From contig WELB01000216.1 in the NCBI GenBank assembly GCA_009602725.1, positions 153,824 to 191,356 of the forward strand: a stretch of 37,533 bases of DNA, written 5' to 3'. Within the stretch, counting starts at the first letter, position 1. Every line of letters begins with the position of its first letter. This DNA is from Spirogloea muscicola. Lineage: Eukaryota; Streptophyta; Zygnematophyceae; Spirogloeales; Spirogloeaceae. This document shows, in pieces, positions 11,801-23,760 of this stretch. Made by a program: the position numbers and the translations under genes. The notes below the pieces were generated by a model. That model saw nothing but the letters and a program-made list of their open reading frames with translations, made no database searches and was not told where the DNA came from.

Positions 11801-14800
11801 AACCTTGCAAAGCGAGGCAATCTGCCAGGTGCAGAGCAGCTGGTACACATCCGTTCAGCTCATCTGAATGCATGTCCTGCCTATCTCGGCCTGTGCTTGG
11901 TGACATTATTTTCATTGGTGTGCAACTAGGATGTGCTTTCTACGTTCTGAAGTTTCTGATATTTTTACGTTTAAGCTGAAGGGCGTGCTTCATGTGCTGT
12001 CCTTTGTGCAGCTTGTGCTCAAGGACAATGTGACATTGCTTATTGTGTGTCAGCTGAGGAGCTTCTAACAGATTGTTATGTTGTCAATTGTAGGTTGTTC
12101 AACGTTTTCAGGAGCTCTTTTCTCAGATGAAGTACAAAGAAGCTGCAGAGCTTGCAGCTGACTCTCCACAAGGAGTACTCCGTACGCTAGACACTGTTTC
12201 AAAGTTCCAGGTACATGATGTCCAATTTGCCACTTGCTATTTTGCGCCTTCAAGGATCACCCATGCATCCGAGCGAAGTATGGTGGCTTGGGTTTTTTCA
12301 GCTTTCTTCAGCTATTAACATGTAGCTGTGTGTTCTGCAGAGTGTTCCTGTCCAACCTGGCACGACTTCACCACTTCTTCAGTACTTCGGCACCCTTCTG
12401 ACAAAGGGCAAGCTGAATTCGTATGAATCCCTTGAGCTCTCTAGACTGGTGGTTAATCAGAACAAGAAGAACTTACTGGAGAACTGGCTGGCTGAGGATA
12501 AGCTGGAGTGCAGCGAAGAACTCGGAGATCTTGTTAAGGTAGGACATGTTAATCCATACCAGCCTATCAAATTGGACTGTAGTATGTACACCGCAAATAG
12601 CTGCTGGAGATTACCTCCTCAATCTGATGCCTCCAACAAGCATCAGCTTCATTGGCAAACGAATGCCCTTTGCATGGTTTTGAAGTCCAAGACTCAAGTT
12701 GCTGCACGCTGCCTCTAAGAAACCTGCCTACCTGTAGGCTACAGAGATATTGCACTCACTATCCTCTGCACACTGTCTGTTTGTCTAATCTAAGAGCTGT
12801 CTAATCTAAGAGCAACCTGTTGAGGACGTTGCCTCACGATGCTTGCTAAGCATCATTGCAGACAGTGGACAATGACCTTGCACTGAAGATATACATCAAG
12901 GCCCGTGCAACCGCAAAGGTCATCGCAGCATTTGCCGAGCGTGGGGAATTTGATAAGATCCTCATCTATTCCAAGCAGGTACTCCTTCCTACAGCATCTT
13001 TGTGTCGTGGTCAGTTTCTTTGTGGCTAGCATGTTGTTGGACACTTCACCAAAAAGAATCAGATTCTTCGCAGGTTGTCATTACTGATCTCGACGGATGT
13101 GCAGGTCAATTATACTCCAGACTACTTATGGCTCCTCCAGCAGATGCTACGGAGCAACCCTCAGGTAATCTGCTACAGAGATAGTTTTGAGATGCTCAAG
13201 TCAAGGTTGTGCTTGGTCCTCCATGTTGAGAAAATCACTGGACTATCTACTGCAATGGTTGCTCATCTTCAAGTGTCACTTGTTTTGAGTGTTCACTTTG
13301 ATTGCAATACCTGGAATCATTGCATTGTGCTGAAAGTGTACCTTTTGGCTAGTACTTGAATTGCCGGATGGCAAGTACGCTGGAAAGTTCTGCTCTGTCT
13401 GTGATGGATGCATTGCCCTGGTTTTATCTGCTTTGATCCCTTTATAGTGTCCTGACGAGACTTCACATTTTTGTGGTAAATCTCGGAACCAGGGCGCTGT
13501 CAACTTCGCGCTAATGATGGCTCAAATGGAGGGTGGATGCCCTGTGGACTACAACACCATCACAGACCTATTCCTCCAGGCAAGCACCTAATCAATGGCG
13601 GTGTTAGTTGCGTTTGAGTACATGCCTACTGCTTGATGAGCCTTGACGTGGTTCTTCAATTCTACTTTTTGTGAGCTATCTTCAATTCAGCCTGGCGCAC
13701 TGAAGTAATAATATGTGTACTCTGGTTTGCAGCGTAATCTGATCAGGGAAGCAACGTCTTTCCTTCTGGACGTGCTCAAGCCGAATTTGCCAGAGCATGC
13801 ACTTCTGCAAACGAAGGTACTGTTTACCTTCATTCTAATGTTCCCGTAGTTTCATAAGTTGCAGAAGTAGGTGCTGCAGTGAAACTCCACTAATTGTTTG
13901 CGTCACCTAGAGGTGTTTACTTCAGGCGGCTGATATAATTAAATTGCTGTGTGCCCAGGTCCTTGAGATCAACCTAGTCACTTTCCCAAATGTAGCTGAC
14001 GCTATATTGGCAAACGGCATGTTCACTCACTACGATCGGCCGCGGATAGCACAGCTATGTGAGAAGGCTGGTCTCTATACCAGAGCCCTTCAGGTGCATT
14101 TTGGAGCATGCTTCAAGCCTTACGTGTTCCAAACTGAGTCTGTTGGCAAGCACAAACGTGATAGAGGTTCTGCACAATCTTGGACCTGACAGTCGTTAGG
14201 CAGCTTTTGTAGGGCCAATCTTGACAGCTAGAAGACAACCCGTCCTGCTCTAATAAGATTTCCTGATGTTTACGTTCTCGCCTTGCAGCACTACACAGAG
14301 CTGCCGGACATCAAGCGCGTGATAGTCAACACGCATGCCATTGAACCCCAGGTGTGAGCTTCCAGCTAAATTGCATATTGACATTGTAATCCAATCTCTC
14401 TTCCAAAGTGCCACATCTTGTATATGGTCAGGCGTGCTGCGACTTGCATTGTTGCTCAAGCATATTATATATTGGCTCATCTCTGCTGGCCCAGTCTGAG
14501 AATTTATATTTGACATGCTTGTGATTGCAGGCCCTTGTTGAATTTTTTGGAACCTTGTCGAAGGAGTGGGCTTTAGACTGCATGAAGGAGCTGTTGCTTG
14601 TCAACATGCGAGGCAACTTGCAGATTGTTGTGCAGGTGAATGCTCATCCGGAATGCATGCTCTTTGAGCATCCTTGCCTTTGCTTCTGAATGATAGTAGT
14701 TGGTCGCACTCTTTGTATACTCGACTTCATTTGTCTTGTTCAAGAAACTGCAATGAGAGAGAATGAAGTGTTAAGGTTTCTCATTGAGCTCAATGTACTG

Positions 14801-17800
14801 CAAGACAGGTAGCTAAAGAGTATGTGGAGCAGTTGGGTGTAACTGAGTGTGTGAGATTGTTTGAGGACTTTAAATCTTATGAGGGCCTCTACTTCTTCTT
14901 GGGCTCCTACCTCTCCTCAAGGTGCAGTCAGCTGTACTGCAATAGGGACGCCTCCAGGCATCGCATCCACGCTTGGGGGCTAGAAAGCGTCCACCGAAGC
15001 CTTGCCATTGGTCACCTTGGGTGGCTACTCCATGCTGTCATGCCTCCCTTCTTAACCTTTGGTAGTGCCGCATGCTGTCTTCTCATATATCTCTTGTTCA
15101 TGTGTTAACAATAATCTGCAGTGAGGACCCTGAGATTCATTTCAAATACATTGAAGCAGCAGCCAAGACTGGGCAGATCAAGGAGGTTGAACGGGTCACT
15201 CGCGAGTCCAATTTCTATGACCCAGAGAGGACGAAGAACTTCCTGATGGACTCGAAGCTTCCAGATGCTCGTCCCCTCATCAATGTCTGCGATCGATTTG
15301 GCTTTGTGCCTGATCTTACCCATTATCTATACTCCAATAACATGCTGCGGTACATCGAGGGCTATGTTCAGAAGGTAAGCTTGCACTTGAGTTTGGTTGA
15401 GGAATACTCGTCTTTCATGGCACTGTTGTTTGCGTGTCTATGGGTCATAGGAAAGTATGTGACTTTCTGAGATCGATCATGCGTCTTGGACCACGAGCTG
15501 GGTCCTACAGATTGTTCCTGTGGCATTTAGTGTGCATCATTCGTTTGTAGAGCCTCAGTCTGAGTATTATAGTTCGCTGTACATTTGTTCAGGTGAACCC
15601 TAGCAACGCTCCGCTTGTGGTTGGTCAGTTACTGGATGATGAATGTCCAGAGGACTTCATCAAGAACCTCATTCTTTCAGTGCGCTCGCTCTTGCCTGTT
15701 GAGCCCTTGGTGGAGGAATGTGAGAAGCGGTAAGCTTGGCCTCTCCCACCCAGGAGCTGAGTTCATTCAGCAAACAGCTTCAAGAAGTGCTCAGCTTGAA
15801 AATTCTTTATAGCACGTGTGCAGCATTTACTACTCTATCTCGTCTTCAGACCTACCTGCTTATACTCACTTGGTACCGCGTTTTTTGCAGCAACCGCCTG
15901 AGGCTGCTGACACAGTTCCTGGAACACCTTGTGAGCGAGGGAAGCCAAGACGTGCATGTGCACAATGCTCTAGGAAAGATCATTATCGACACCAACAATA
16001 ACCCAGAGCACTTCCTTAACACCAATCCCTATTATGATTCTCGAGTGGTCGGCAAGTATTGTGAGAAGCGAGACCCTACTTTGGCGGTGGTGGCATACAA
16101 ACGTGGCCTTTGCGACGACGAGCTGGTGGCTGTCACCAACAAGAACTCCCTCTTCAAGCTTCAGGCTCGGTGTGTGTGCAGCAGAGCAATTCACTGCAAG
16201 TGTGCTAATATTAGCGGTGTACAAGCCGCACGCTTCTATTGGGACTGATCTCAATTAGCTCACATGCATCTCCAGGAGTCGAAGGTCAATTTACATACAT
16301 CTTGTATCTCTCCTTGCAGTTATGTTGTTGAGCGAATGGAACCTGACCTCTGGGCCAAGGTTCTGGATCCTGAGAACGACTTCCGCAGGCAACTCATTGA
16401 CCAGGTAAAGGCAATCCAGTCACTTTGCTGTTGACATGGGCCAAATCATCAAAATGCATGATGTGGAGCTAAGACTTGTGAGATGGTAAATTTTCACCAT
16501 CGTGGACAATACAGAAATGACTGATGGCATACATTACTGGTGGGCTTGTAATTTTGTGTTGCAGGTTGTCTCAACGGCTCTGCCTGAAAGCAAGAACCCA
16601 GATCAGGTGTCAGTGACAGTAAAGGCATTCATGACGGCAGACTTGCCACATGAGCTGATTGAGCTCCTTGAGAAGATCGTTCTGCAGAATAGTGCTTTCA
16701 GCGGGAATCCCAACTTGCAGAATCTGCTCATTCTCACGGCCATTAAAGCAGACAAGTCGCGTGTCATGGATTACATCAGTCGCTTGGACAATTTCGATGG
16801 CCCTGCAGTTGGCAACATAGCAGTCGGTTTGGAGCTCTATGAGGAGGCCTTTGCCATCTTCAAGAAGTTCAATCTGAATGTGAAGGCTGTGGATGTGTTG
16901 CTTGACAATCTGGGCAGCATTGATCGTGCCGTTGAATTTGCAAACAGAGTGGACGAGGACGATGTCTGGAGCCAAGTGGGCAAAGCGCAGCTACGTCAGG
17001 GTCTGGTTGTGGAGGCCATTGAGAGCTTCATTCGGGCTCAAGATGCAACCCAGTTTGTTGACGTTATGCGAGCAGCTGAGCAGGCCGGCGTCTGGCAGGA
17101 GCTGGTCACTTACCTGCTCATGGTGCGGCAGAAGGTCAGAGAGCCACGGGTGGATGCTGGACTCCTTTACGCGTATGCACGTGTCGACCGCCTTGGGGAC
17201 ATTGAAGAGTTCCTTGCACAGCCCCATGTGGCAAACCTTCAGTCCGTGGGCGACAGGATGTTCGACGAGGAGCTCTATGAGGCAGCCAAGATCATATTCA
17301 TCCACATCTCGAACTGGGCACGCTTGGCATCCACGCTCGTGCGACTGGGCCAGTTCCAGGCTGCTGTGGATGCAGCTCGTAAGGCCAACAGCTCGCGCAC
17401 CTGGAAGGAGGTTTGCTTTGCCTGCGTGGACGCGGAGGAATTCCGGCTAGCACAACTGTGCGGGCTTAATATCATTGTCCAAGTTGATGACCTGGAGGAA
17501 GTGAGCGAGTACTACCAGAACAAGGGCTACTTTGACGAGCTCATCTCTCTTATGGAGAGTGGCCTGGGCTTGGAGCGCGCCCACATGGGCATTTTCACGG
17601 AGCTGGGCACATTGTATGCTCGCTACCGTCCTGAGAAGCTCATGGAGCATCTCAAGCTCTTCTCCACCAGGCTCAATATCCCGAAGCTCATTCGCGTCTG
17701 TGATGAGCAGCAGCACTGGCGAGAGCTGACCTATCTCTACATCATATACGACGAGTATGACAATGCTGCAACAACGATCATGTCACATTCTCCTGAAGCG

Positions 17801-19610
17801 TGGGACCACATGCAGGTGATGACATGCAAAAACCAGCTGCTGGTTGTGCAGATGCTCAACTGCGCCAGGCATATGCCATATTATTACTGCCCAGACTTTG
17901 CTGTGCAAATCAAGAAGACTGACTGTGCTCCATCACTGATCGTCATGTGCAGTTCAAGGATGTGGCTGTCAAGATCGCAAATGTTGAGCTCTACTACCGG
18001 GTAGTCCATTTCTATCTACAGGAGCACCCTGACCTCATCAATGACATGCTCAATGTCCTTGCACCACGGGTGGATCATACGCGTGTCGTGGACATTATGC
18101 GCAAGGTATGCAGCAGTGGACTTTTGCATGCAGCCTTCTTTGGCTGAAATTTCTTTGACTCCTCAAGCTGCAAGCTAGTGGATGTGTCTCATGTCTAGTT
18201 GTACTTGCCAAAGTGCATCTGGCAGTCTTTCTTGTATGGTATGTGACATATCAATTTACTTGATTCACACTTGATTATCTTATGTGGAATTGTTCAGAAG
18301 CACATATATGCACAACAGCTGGTAGAATAAATACCATGGTTGCAGTATGCTCTGTTGTGTAACTTTCACAATGTTATATTTTTGTGTACGCTCTGCAGGC
18401 TGGACATCTTCCTCTCGTCAAGCCCTACCTGGTCTCTGTTCAGAGCAACAATGTCGCAGCTGTGAATGAGGCCCTGAATGGTCTCTACATAGAGGAGGAG
18501 GACTATGACAGGTTGAGAGAATCTATTGACATGCACGACAACTATGACCAGATCTCCCTTTCACAACAGGTTAGCCTCTGACCTTACTCCCTACAAGTTT
18601 TAACATGCTTCATACGTGACTGGCTCATGTCAGTCCTACACGTCATCCTAAAGCACACAGCTGGCGGGTTACCTGTGCAGATTGAGAAGCATGAGCTATT
18701 GGAGTTCCGAAGAATAGCTGCCACGATATACAAGAACAGTGGGAGATGGCGACAGTCTGTCTCCCTTTCCAAAAAGGACAAGCTGTACAAAGACGCCATG
18801 GAGACTGCATCGCAATCAGGAGATCGCGAACTTGCAGAGGAGTTACTCACGTTCTTTGTGGACGAGGTCAATGTTGCTTCACACTCATATTGACCCCTGA
18901 TAGCTTACTGCCACCTTGGCACTCAGTGCGGCGTTGGCATAGCACCTGATGTTGGCCCTATATCTCTCTAACCATGCTGCATGAATTGGTATTTGGCAGG
19001 GGAAGAAGGAGTGCTTTGCAGCTTGTTTGTACACCTGCTACGACCTTATCCGGGCTGATGTTGCCGTTGAGCTTGCCTGGATCCACAACATGTTCGAATA
19101 TGTCATGCCATACATGCTTCAGGTGAAGGCCATTACTGAGCCTGTCCTGTATTGTAACTAATTGTAAGGCATACAGTCGGCACCTGTTGCATGGACTCAA
19201 CTCTCAGTGCTGTCACCAGACTGACTGCTTGGTTGTGCTGCATGACCAGTTTCTACGTGAATACTCCAGCAAAGTGGACGAACTCGTGCGAAACAGGCTG
19301 GAGCAGCAGAAGGAGCAGAAGAACAAGGAAGCGGAGGAGAAGGAGGTCATCGCTCAGCAGGTCAGGCTCACTTACTGTCTTGATTGTGGTGAGTACTTTG
19401 TGCTCCTAAGGCACTCTGCTTTTGTTTAGCTTCTAATTTGGTCAGTGACTTTCGACCGTTTTGCAGAATCTGTACCAGCAATTGATGCCGTTGGCCTTGC
19501 CCGCTCCTCCAATGCCTGGCATGGGTATACCTGGGGGGGGTGTTGGTTACGATGCCGGCTATGGCGTGGGAGCCATGCCCGCCTACGGCATGCCCCCTAT
19601 GGGGTACTGA
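8846..19610 (+). CDS. CHC: Clathrin heavy chain (complete, 31 exons)
   Basis: This is the heavy chain of the clathrin triskelion, which forms coats for endocytic and trans-Golgi vesicles. Exons: 8846-8890, 9154-9358, 9488-9576, 9694-9772, 9985-10112, 10366-10464, 10604-10712, 11000-11079, 11281-11508, 11777-11842, 12094-12210, 12341-12538, 12862-12978, 13104-13163, 13493-13579, 13733-13816, 13959-14093, 14289-14351, 14531-14635, 14809-14921, 15122-15374, 15593-15729, 15891-16169, 16320-16404, 16565-17815, 17953-18105, 18399-18569, 18681-18866, 19000-19122, 19250-19360 and 19467-19610. They join in phase to 5100 nt (1699 aa); plant CHC is about 1700 aa. The N-terminal propeller starts [14 protein letters not shown] and contains [15 protein letters not shown] and [22 protein letters not shown] repeats follow, and the tail is Pro/Gly/Met-rich (PAPPMPGMG, ending PPMGY). 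The start has a strong context (GCCGCCATGG). Exon 25 is 1251 nt while all others are under 300. Introns 1 and 15 begin with GC. Confidence 0.98.
8889..8896 (+). other. GC-AG 5' splice site, clathrin intron 1
   Basis: Exon 1 (15 codons ending MREALT) runs into GCAAGC at 8891. The next exon opens after GTGCTGCCAG at 9154 with [10 protein letters not shown]. No GT donor lets the two conserved segments join in phase, so a GC-AG intron is the simplest reading. Confidence 0.8.
13577..13585 (+). other. GC-AG 5' splice site, clathrin intron 15
   Basis: Conserved residues TDLFLQ end at 13579 and are followed by GCAAGC. The next exon starts at 13733 with RNLIREAT after TTTGCAG. Joining gives the exact conserved [12 protein letters not shown] sequence, which fixes the boundary at a GC donor. 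Confidence 0.9.
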
Positions 19611-20016
19611 GAGGGTCCATCAATGGGGTGCTGAGGTTGCCGGCAGTGTTGATTGAGTCATGACCGACAGGCCTGTGCAAACGGGCTGCGAGTGGTGTAG
19701 GGCGTGCCAAGGAGCCGGCCTTTTGAGTGCTTGCCGCACTGGCAAGGGGTCCAGTCGGCGTTTCGGCTGGCCGCTTGAGGCCTGACGCTTGTAGCTTATC
19801 CCCGAAGCTCGTTGGCTGCCGCGCGCAATGGACTTAGCTGCTCTGACGGAAGAATGCGCAACGAGAATGTGGCAAGCAGCGGCCTTGACCATGTTTTTGG
19901 AATGGGGAAGGGGTTGGGGACACTGCCTGGCCCGCCTGCGAGCTGGCGGGGACGCACCTCCGCTGAACTCCTCCAGGGGGCTCACCCCTCCCCCTCCGAG
20001 CAGAAAGCTTTTCCAC
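19611..20016. other. 3' flank of clathrin heavy chain
   Basis: This should contain the clathrin 3' UTR. A GC-rich inverted repeat, CCCGCC-N8-GGCGGG, lies near 19929-19950. A 183-codon open frame on the minus strand (19620-20171) has low-complexity Leu/Pro/His content and no family signature, so I do not call it a gene. Confidence 0.45.
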
Positions 20017-20205
20017 AAGGGGGTGATGGCTGTGGAAATGGGATGAAAATGGAAGAGGGGGCGATGGCTGTGAAAATGTAATAAGTGTGGAATTAAGCAG
20101 CTTTCCAACAAGAGAAGGAAAAGCAAGAAGAGAAGGGGCAAAGGCTGTGAAAAGTTAGAAGTAGACCTCATTGAAAGGGGTGAGGGCTGTGAAAAGCCAG
20201 CCTGA
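20017..20205 (-). repeat. Cluster of half-hairpin repeat copies
   Basis: Four related segments, near 20017, 20055, 20132 and 20174, share the pattern AGGGG-NNA-GGCTGTGAAAA. Only the last continues into a full hairpin (GGGCTGTGAAAAGCCAGCC, 20184-20202). The others carry just the left arm. The orientation relative to the LINE tails suggests minus strand. Confidence 0.6.
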
Positions 20206-20524
20206 TAGACAACAAAGGGGCTGGATAGCCTTAAACAGCTCTTCTATGCAAATGGCATCGGCGAACAGGTGCGCAGTAACCCGTAGCCCAGCGACCGCGC
20301 ACCACCAAAGTAGCAGCCTCTTGGGGCCACGCTCAAGAGGAGGGGTTCATGCTAATGATGCCAGCCATCCGCTACTATGTGCGGAATGATTTCTTTGTCC
20401 GTCGACCGGCACATGAAGGCTGCTCTCATTGTTTACAGCCCAAGTCAACTTGTGCTATGAGCCACATCATCGCAGCAGTCATTGCAGCAGTGACTGTCCA
20501 ACTTAAATTCTTTACTTGCCGAGT

Positions 20525-20885
20525 GGAGTAGAGATGCAAGACCGTGTTGGGCAGGAGTGCGCAAATTGAATTGGCAGGTATCGTGATTGCAAGTCAGTGT
20601 TGAAATGCTAGTGAGTAGATACAACAACTGTTTCTTTAGAATAGCTGGGACGCTTAGTAGGACTAGTGATCTAAGGTCAGTCAATTAGGACTGATGCACG
20701 CTTGTTGGCACTCGGAGTCTCATATATGGAGAGCATATGGAGTACAGATGCAAGACCATATCAGGAAAAAATGTTTCAAACAATGATTGGCAGTTGGAAG
20801 TGACATTCATTCCTTCTGACTAGCTGGCTGCTTAGAAAGACTACTTAGCTTCGTCCAGTCAATCAGCACAAACGCACACGCAGAG
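20525..20885. repeat. Degenerate ~210-bp tandem duplication
   Basis: Matching words occur in the same order about 212 bp apart: GAGTAGAGATGCAAGACC near 20525 and GAGTACAGATGCAAGACC near 20738. Later come ATTGGCAG, TAGCTGG..GCTTAG and CAGTCAAT with a following GCAC tract. Spacing varies by indels. No coding sequence is evident. The rest of 20206-21117 holds nothing recognisable; its 3' part is the HP gene's 3' flank. Confidence 0.55.
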
Positions 20886-21117
20886 TTTGTAGCAGAAGCT
20901 GCTGCTGATGACCTGACCCAACTATGGCCTTCATATTGTTCATGACCTGAACACACACTACGCAGTTGCTGGAGTCACCACAGCGCTGCCGTCCTTGCTT
21001 TGTGGCCAATGGCGTATTCGTTGCCAGGTGGGCTGCTCCAGACTTCTCCAAATAAACTGCGACTGAGGGCATTGTGCATGCTTGCTATTAATGTACCGCA
21101 AACTTCAGCCGCCACGA

Positions 21118-22953
21118 CTACATGACCGGTAAGCGCACATTCTGGATCTCTGAGAGCCGGCATGTGAAGAGCTCGCAGTTGCCAAAGTCGCGGCCAGTGA
21201 GCTGATGGAGCACGCCCCAATGCGACACGACCTGTGGCGTGGCAATGCCCGTTCATCAGATTAGAGAGCCTGCTTTATGCAGATTTGTCAGTACTTTCTG
21301 TACATCTGAGGGCAACGACTTTGGCAGCTACAGAGAACAGTGAGAAAGGGGTGAACTTTACAGCGATCGTGTGCTCAGGACGGGCCGCGAGCCACTTTCG
21401 GAAACGAGACACGCGCTCGTCGAAAACATCCGGCGGCTCCACAACGACAGCCAGGGGGTCCTGCCGTCCGTCTGAGTGCCACCAGATTGCTGCTCCCGCC
21501 AGCCCAATGAAGACAGAAAGAGAGCTCACGTAGTCTACCTTAGCCTTGAATCTTAAGGTCAGCCTTCAATCCTAGCAATCATTTTGCAAGAGTTCATGAA
21601 GTTCAGGCTGATATCGTACTAGGAAGGTGGTCAAAGTAGAGGTGCGGATATTCGTCCGCAACGACCTCCGGACTGCGTCCCACATCCGATGCCATGTATA
21701 GCCGCTCCCGTGCCGCCGCCTCCACAACCTGGCACAAGTCCCGCAGCCCAATTGCCTGCTGCTCCTCATTCCTAGTCCATTACTGCAGAGATGCCGGCGG
21801 CAAACTTGTGCATCATAGGGATTGCAGGAAGTTGTAGCTATTGTGAAATAGCTGTGTGAGAGGCCGAGGCAACAGAGGAGCACAGACCTTGGGGGCCTTG
21901 GCTGCCGGGAACACGAGCTCCATGGTCTGCAGCGCCCGCGTCAGCGGCGAGGTGACAATGAGCTCTGGGGCAGGCGCCCGCTGTGCTGCCAGCGCTGCCA
22001 GAGCCCGGGCCTGCACCATGCAGCCGCCACAAAGCCCTCCTGGAGGAGGAGCCTGCCGCAGTTATCCTCCCGCAAACGCTGCCGTCCAAGCTTGCTCTGG
22101 AGATACAGATATCACTTAAACTCTTGACTCTCTGAAAGGAACTTAACTATTTGACAGTTGTAACTTCAGATATGTGGAGCAGCGAACAACTGCGCGACTT
22201 ACGACCAGCAAACGAACTTTGTATATCCAAATTCCTGGCACCGGCTTGAAGAGCGGGGGTTGAAAGACGGACCTGCCGCTGGCCCTCGGCAGTGAGGCGC
22301 GTGTCATATAGTAGTGGATCCTTGAAGCCTGTGTCAGAACAGCATCAGCGGCCTCTTAAGGGTCGTAACCAACATAATGGGCAGGCAGCATGATGCTGTT
22401 GGTACAAGCTAACAAAGTAAGTAATCAGAGATCACGTGACTAATTGCAGATCCCACGCTGTGATAGCCGCAGGGCAGCCTTCAGCGAGAGGCTTGCTGCG
22501 TTTAGGTGTAGGTTTAGGTTTAGGTTTTGGTTTAGGGTTTGCTGCGGCCAGGCTTACCTGCAGGAGCTCGGGCAAGGTACACGTTCATCTCCGTCTGGCC
22601 ATGCCGGATCTGCCACACCAATCAGACAGACCGCAGCAGGAGCTGAGTGTGCAGCAGCCATGGCGCCTGTACACCTGTCATTGTGCTTGCCTATGTACTT
22701 AGCCGCTCAGGCCCCTCCATCACTCTATGAACACTACATTCCGTAGCGCCTGCGGCAGCTTCAGCGAGTGCTTAGTGGCGGTTAGCGCTGCAGAGCGGTG
22801 GGACCGTACCAAGTGGAGGACTTTGTCGGCGGCACCGCCGGCGGCGCCGGCCCGCAGCGGCGCCGCCACTGCCGCGTCCGTGGCCAGCTCCACCCCACTG
22901 GCAGCCCGAGCAGCCGGTGCCGGCGCCGCCGCCGCCGCCGCAACAGCCAACAT
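21118..22953 (-). CDS. Histidine phosphatase superfamily (phosphoglycerate-mutase-like) protein, complete
   Basis: This is a phosphoesterase of the RHG/histidine-phosphatase clan. The substrate is unknown; the plant homologues I have in mind are phosphoglycerate-mutase-like proteins. My seven-exon model is 22953-22810, 22609-22558, 22328-22273, 22010-21888, 21755-21620, 21489-21362 and 21231-21118, all GT-AG and in phase (250 aa). The N-terminus is Ala-rich, possibly a weak organelle signal. Strand 1 DKVLHL is spliced directly to IRHGQTEMN, where His51 would be the phosphorylated residue. Next come LTAEGQRQ, then LIVTSPLTRALQT with Arg109, SDVGRSPEVVADEYPHL, WWHSDG and VVSHWGVLHQL with the second catalytic His217. 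It ends GRDFGNCELFTCRL. Intron 1 holds a LINE tail and intron 2 a telomere-like tract. The acceptor of exon 5 is the least certain junction. Confidence 0.87.
22501..22540 (+). repeat. Degenerate telomere-type (TTTAGGG) tract
   Basis: Five to six units of TTTAGG/TTTAGGG with variants (GTTTAGG, GTTTTGG) lie in intron 2 of the histidine-phosphatase gene, 17 bp from the end of exon 2. Confidence 0.85.
22660..22745 (+). mobile_element. LINE-type 3' UTR fragment in an intron
   Basis: The segment GTACACCTGTCATTGTGCTTG through CACTCAGGCC-like, CTCCATCACTC and ACACTACATTC parallels 31668-31735 almost base for base. It is therefore a 3' UTR fragment of the same LINE family, lying in intron 1 of the histidine-phosphatase gene in antisense orientation to that gene. 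Confidence 0.7.
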
Positions 22954-23204
22954 GGAGACCTCTTGAAAGACCCAAGTAACGATCTCAGTCTCTGAGACGA
23001 AACAGATCTCCTCCTCCTTGTGGGCCTTGCCAACAGCAGCTCGATCCGCAGCCGCAGGCGCTCCGTATGCTGCAGGGCCTGCGCTGCGGGGCGAGATAGA
23101 GCTTCTCGACGTGGTCCTGCAAAGGATCACAAGTGTAGTTGGTCGTCGGCGCTCTTGCCCATGCGTTATATTGGAAGAGATGCTTATTTCCGGCCATGTC
23201 AGAC

Positions 23205-23345
23205 GTTGTCTTTGTTGGGCTGTCCTCACAGCCAATGCTTTTCGTTCAAATATTTCTTTCGCTCTTGTAACCCCTGTGGGAGCAGCGTTGCCTTCGGGCT
23301 GGCCTCTCCCAGCCACCATTCAATTTGGCCGCACTTTCTTCTCCT
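23205..23345 (+). repeat. Two hairpin repeat copies
   Basis: The first copy is TTGGGCTGTCCTCACAGCCAA near 23214. The second (about 23308-23345) is GGGCTGGCCTCTCCCAGCC followed by ACCATTCAATTTGGCCGC and ACTTTCTTC, the B-type flank also seen in other orientations at 28105-28170 and 30075-30110. Both read on the plus strand, opposite to the adjacent LINE tail. Confidence 0.7.
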
Positions 23346-23359
23346 GTGGAAGCAGCACC

Positions 23360-23760
23360 TACAAAGGGGACGTGTGTTGAGTGTTGGAGGACCTGAGTGG
23401 ACGAGTACAGAGACAATCACATCTACAGATGTACATCACCTGCTGCTAAGCTGATCCGCTCAGCTAATATGGGTGAGAAAGTAGAGGTTGCTGATTGATG
23501 TCCAAACGTCAGACAGCAAGCTATAAGCCCTTCTGCTACGAACTTGTAGCTTGCTGAAGCAAAGCCTAGGCCTGAGCTAGGCCGCTGCAACAACAAACTG
23601 ATACCCAACCGCGCAAGAACGACGGTTTTCTTAGCCCACCTTGGCCAGAAGCACATCCGCACATCGAGCACACTCTAATGGTAGTCCGGAGTAGGGTATG
23701 GGAACGAGGACCTGTGCCAAAAAGATGTCACTGATGCTAAAGATTGTGCGCATGCCTTCG
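23360..23760 (-). mobile_element. Decayed LINE-type C-terminus and 3' tail
   Basis: On the minus strand, a match to GGTCCTCGCTTCCATACCCTACT of the 30322-31010 copy is followed by a decayed version of the domain up to SISNLYFLT and then an early stop. Next come GAGCGGATCAGCTTAGCAGC and GATGTACATCTG, the shared 3' UTR boxes, and a CACTCAGGTCCTCCA segment. Several in-frame stops make it a pseudogene. Confidence 0.7.

Noticed and set aside
19620-20171. 183-codon minus-strand open frame downstream of clathrin
   Set aside because: It is low-complexity with no domain, no splice context, and overlaps repeat relics.
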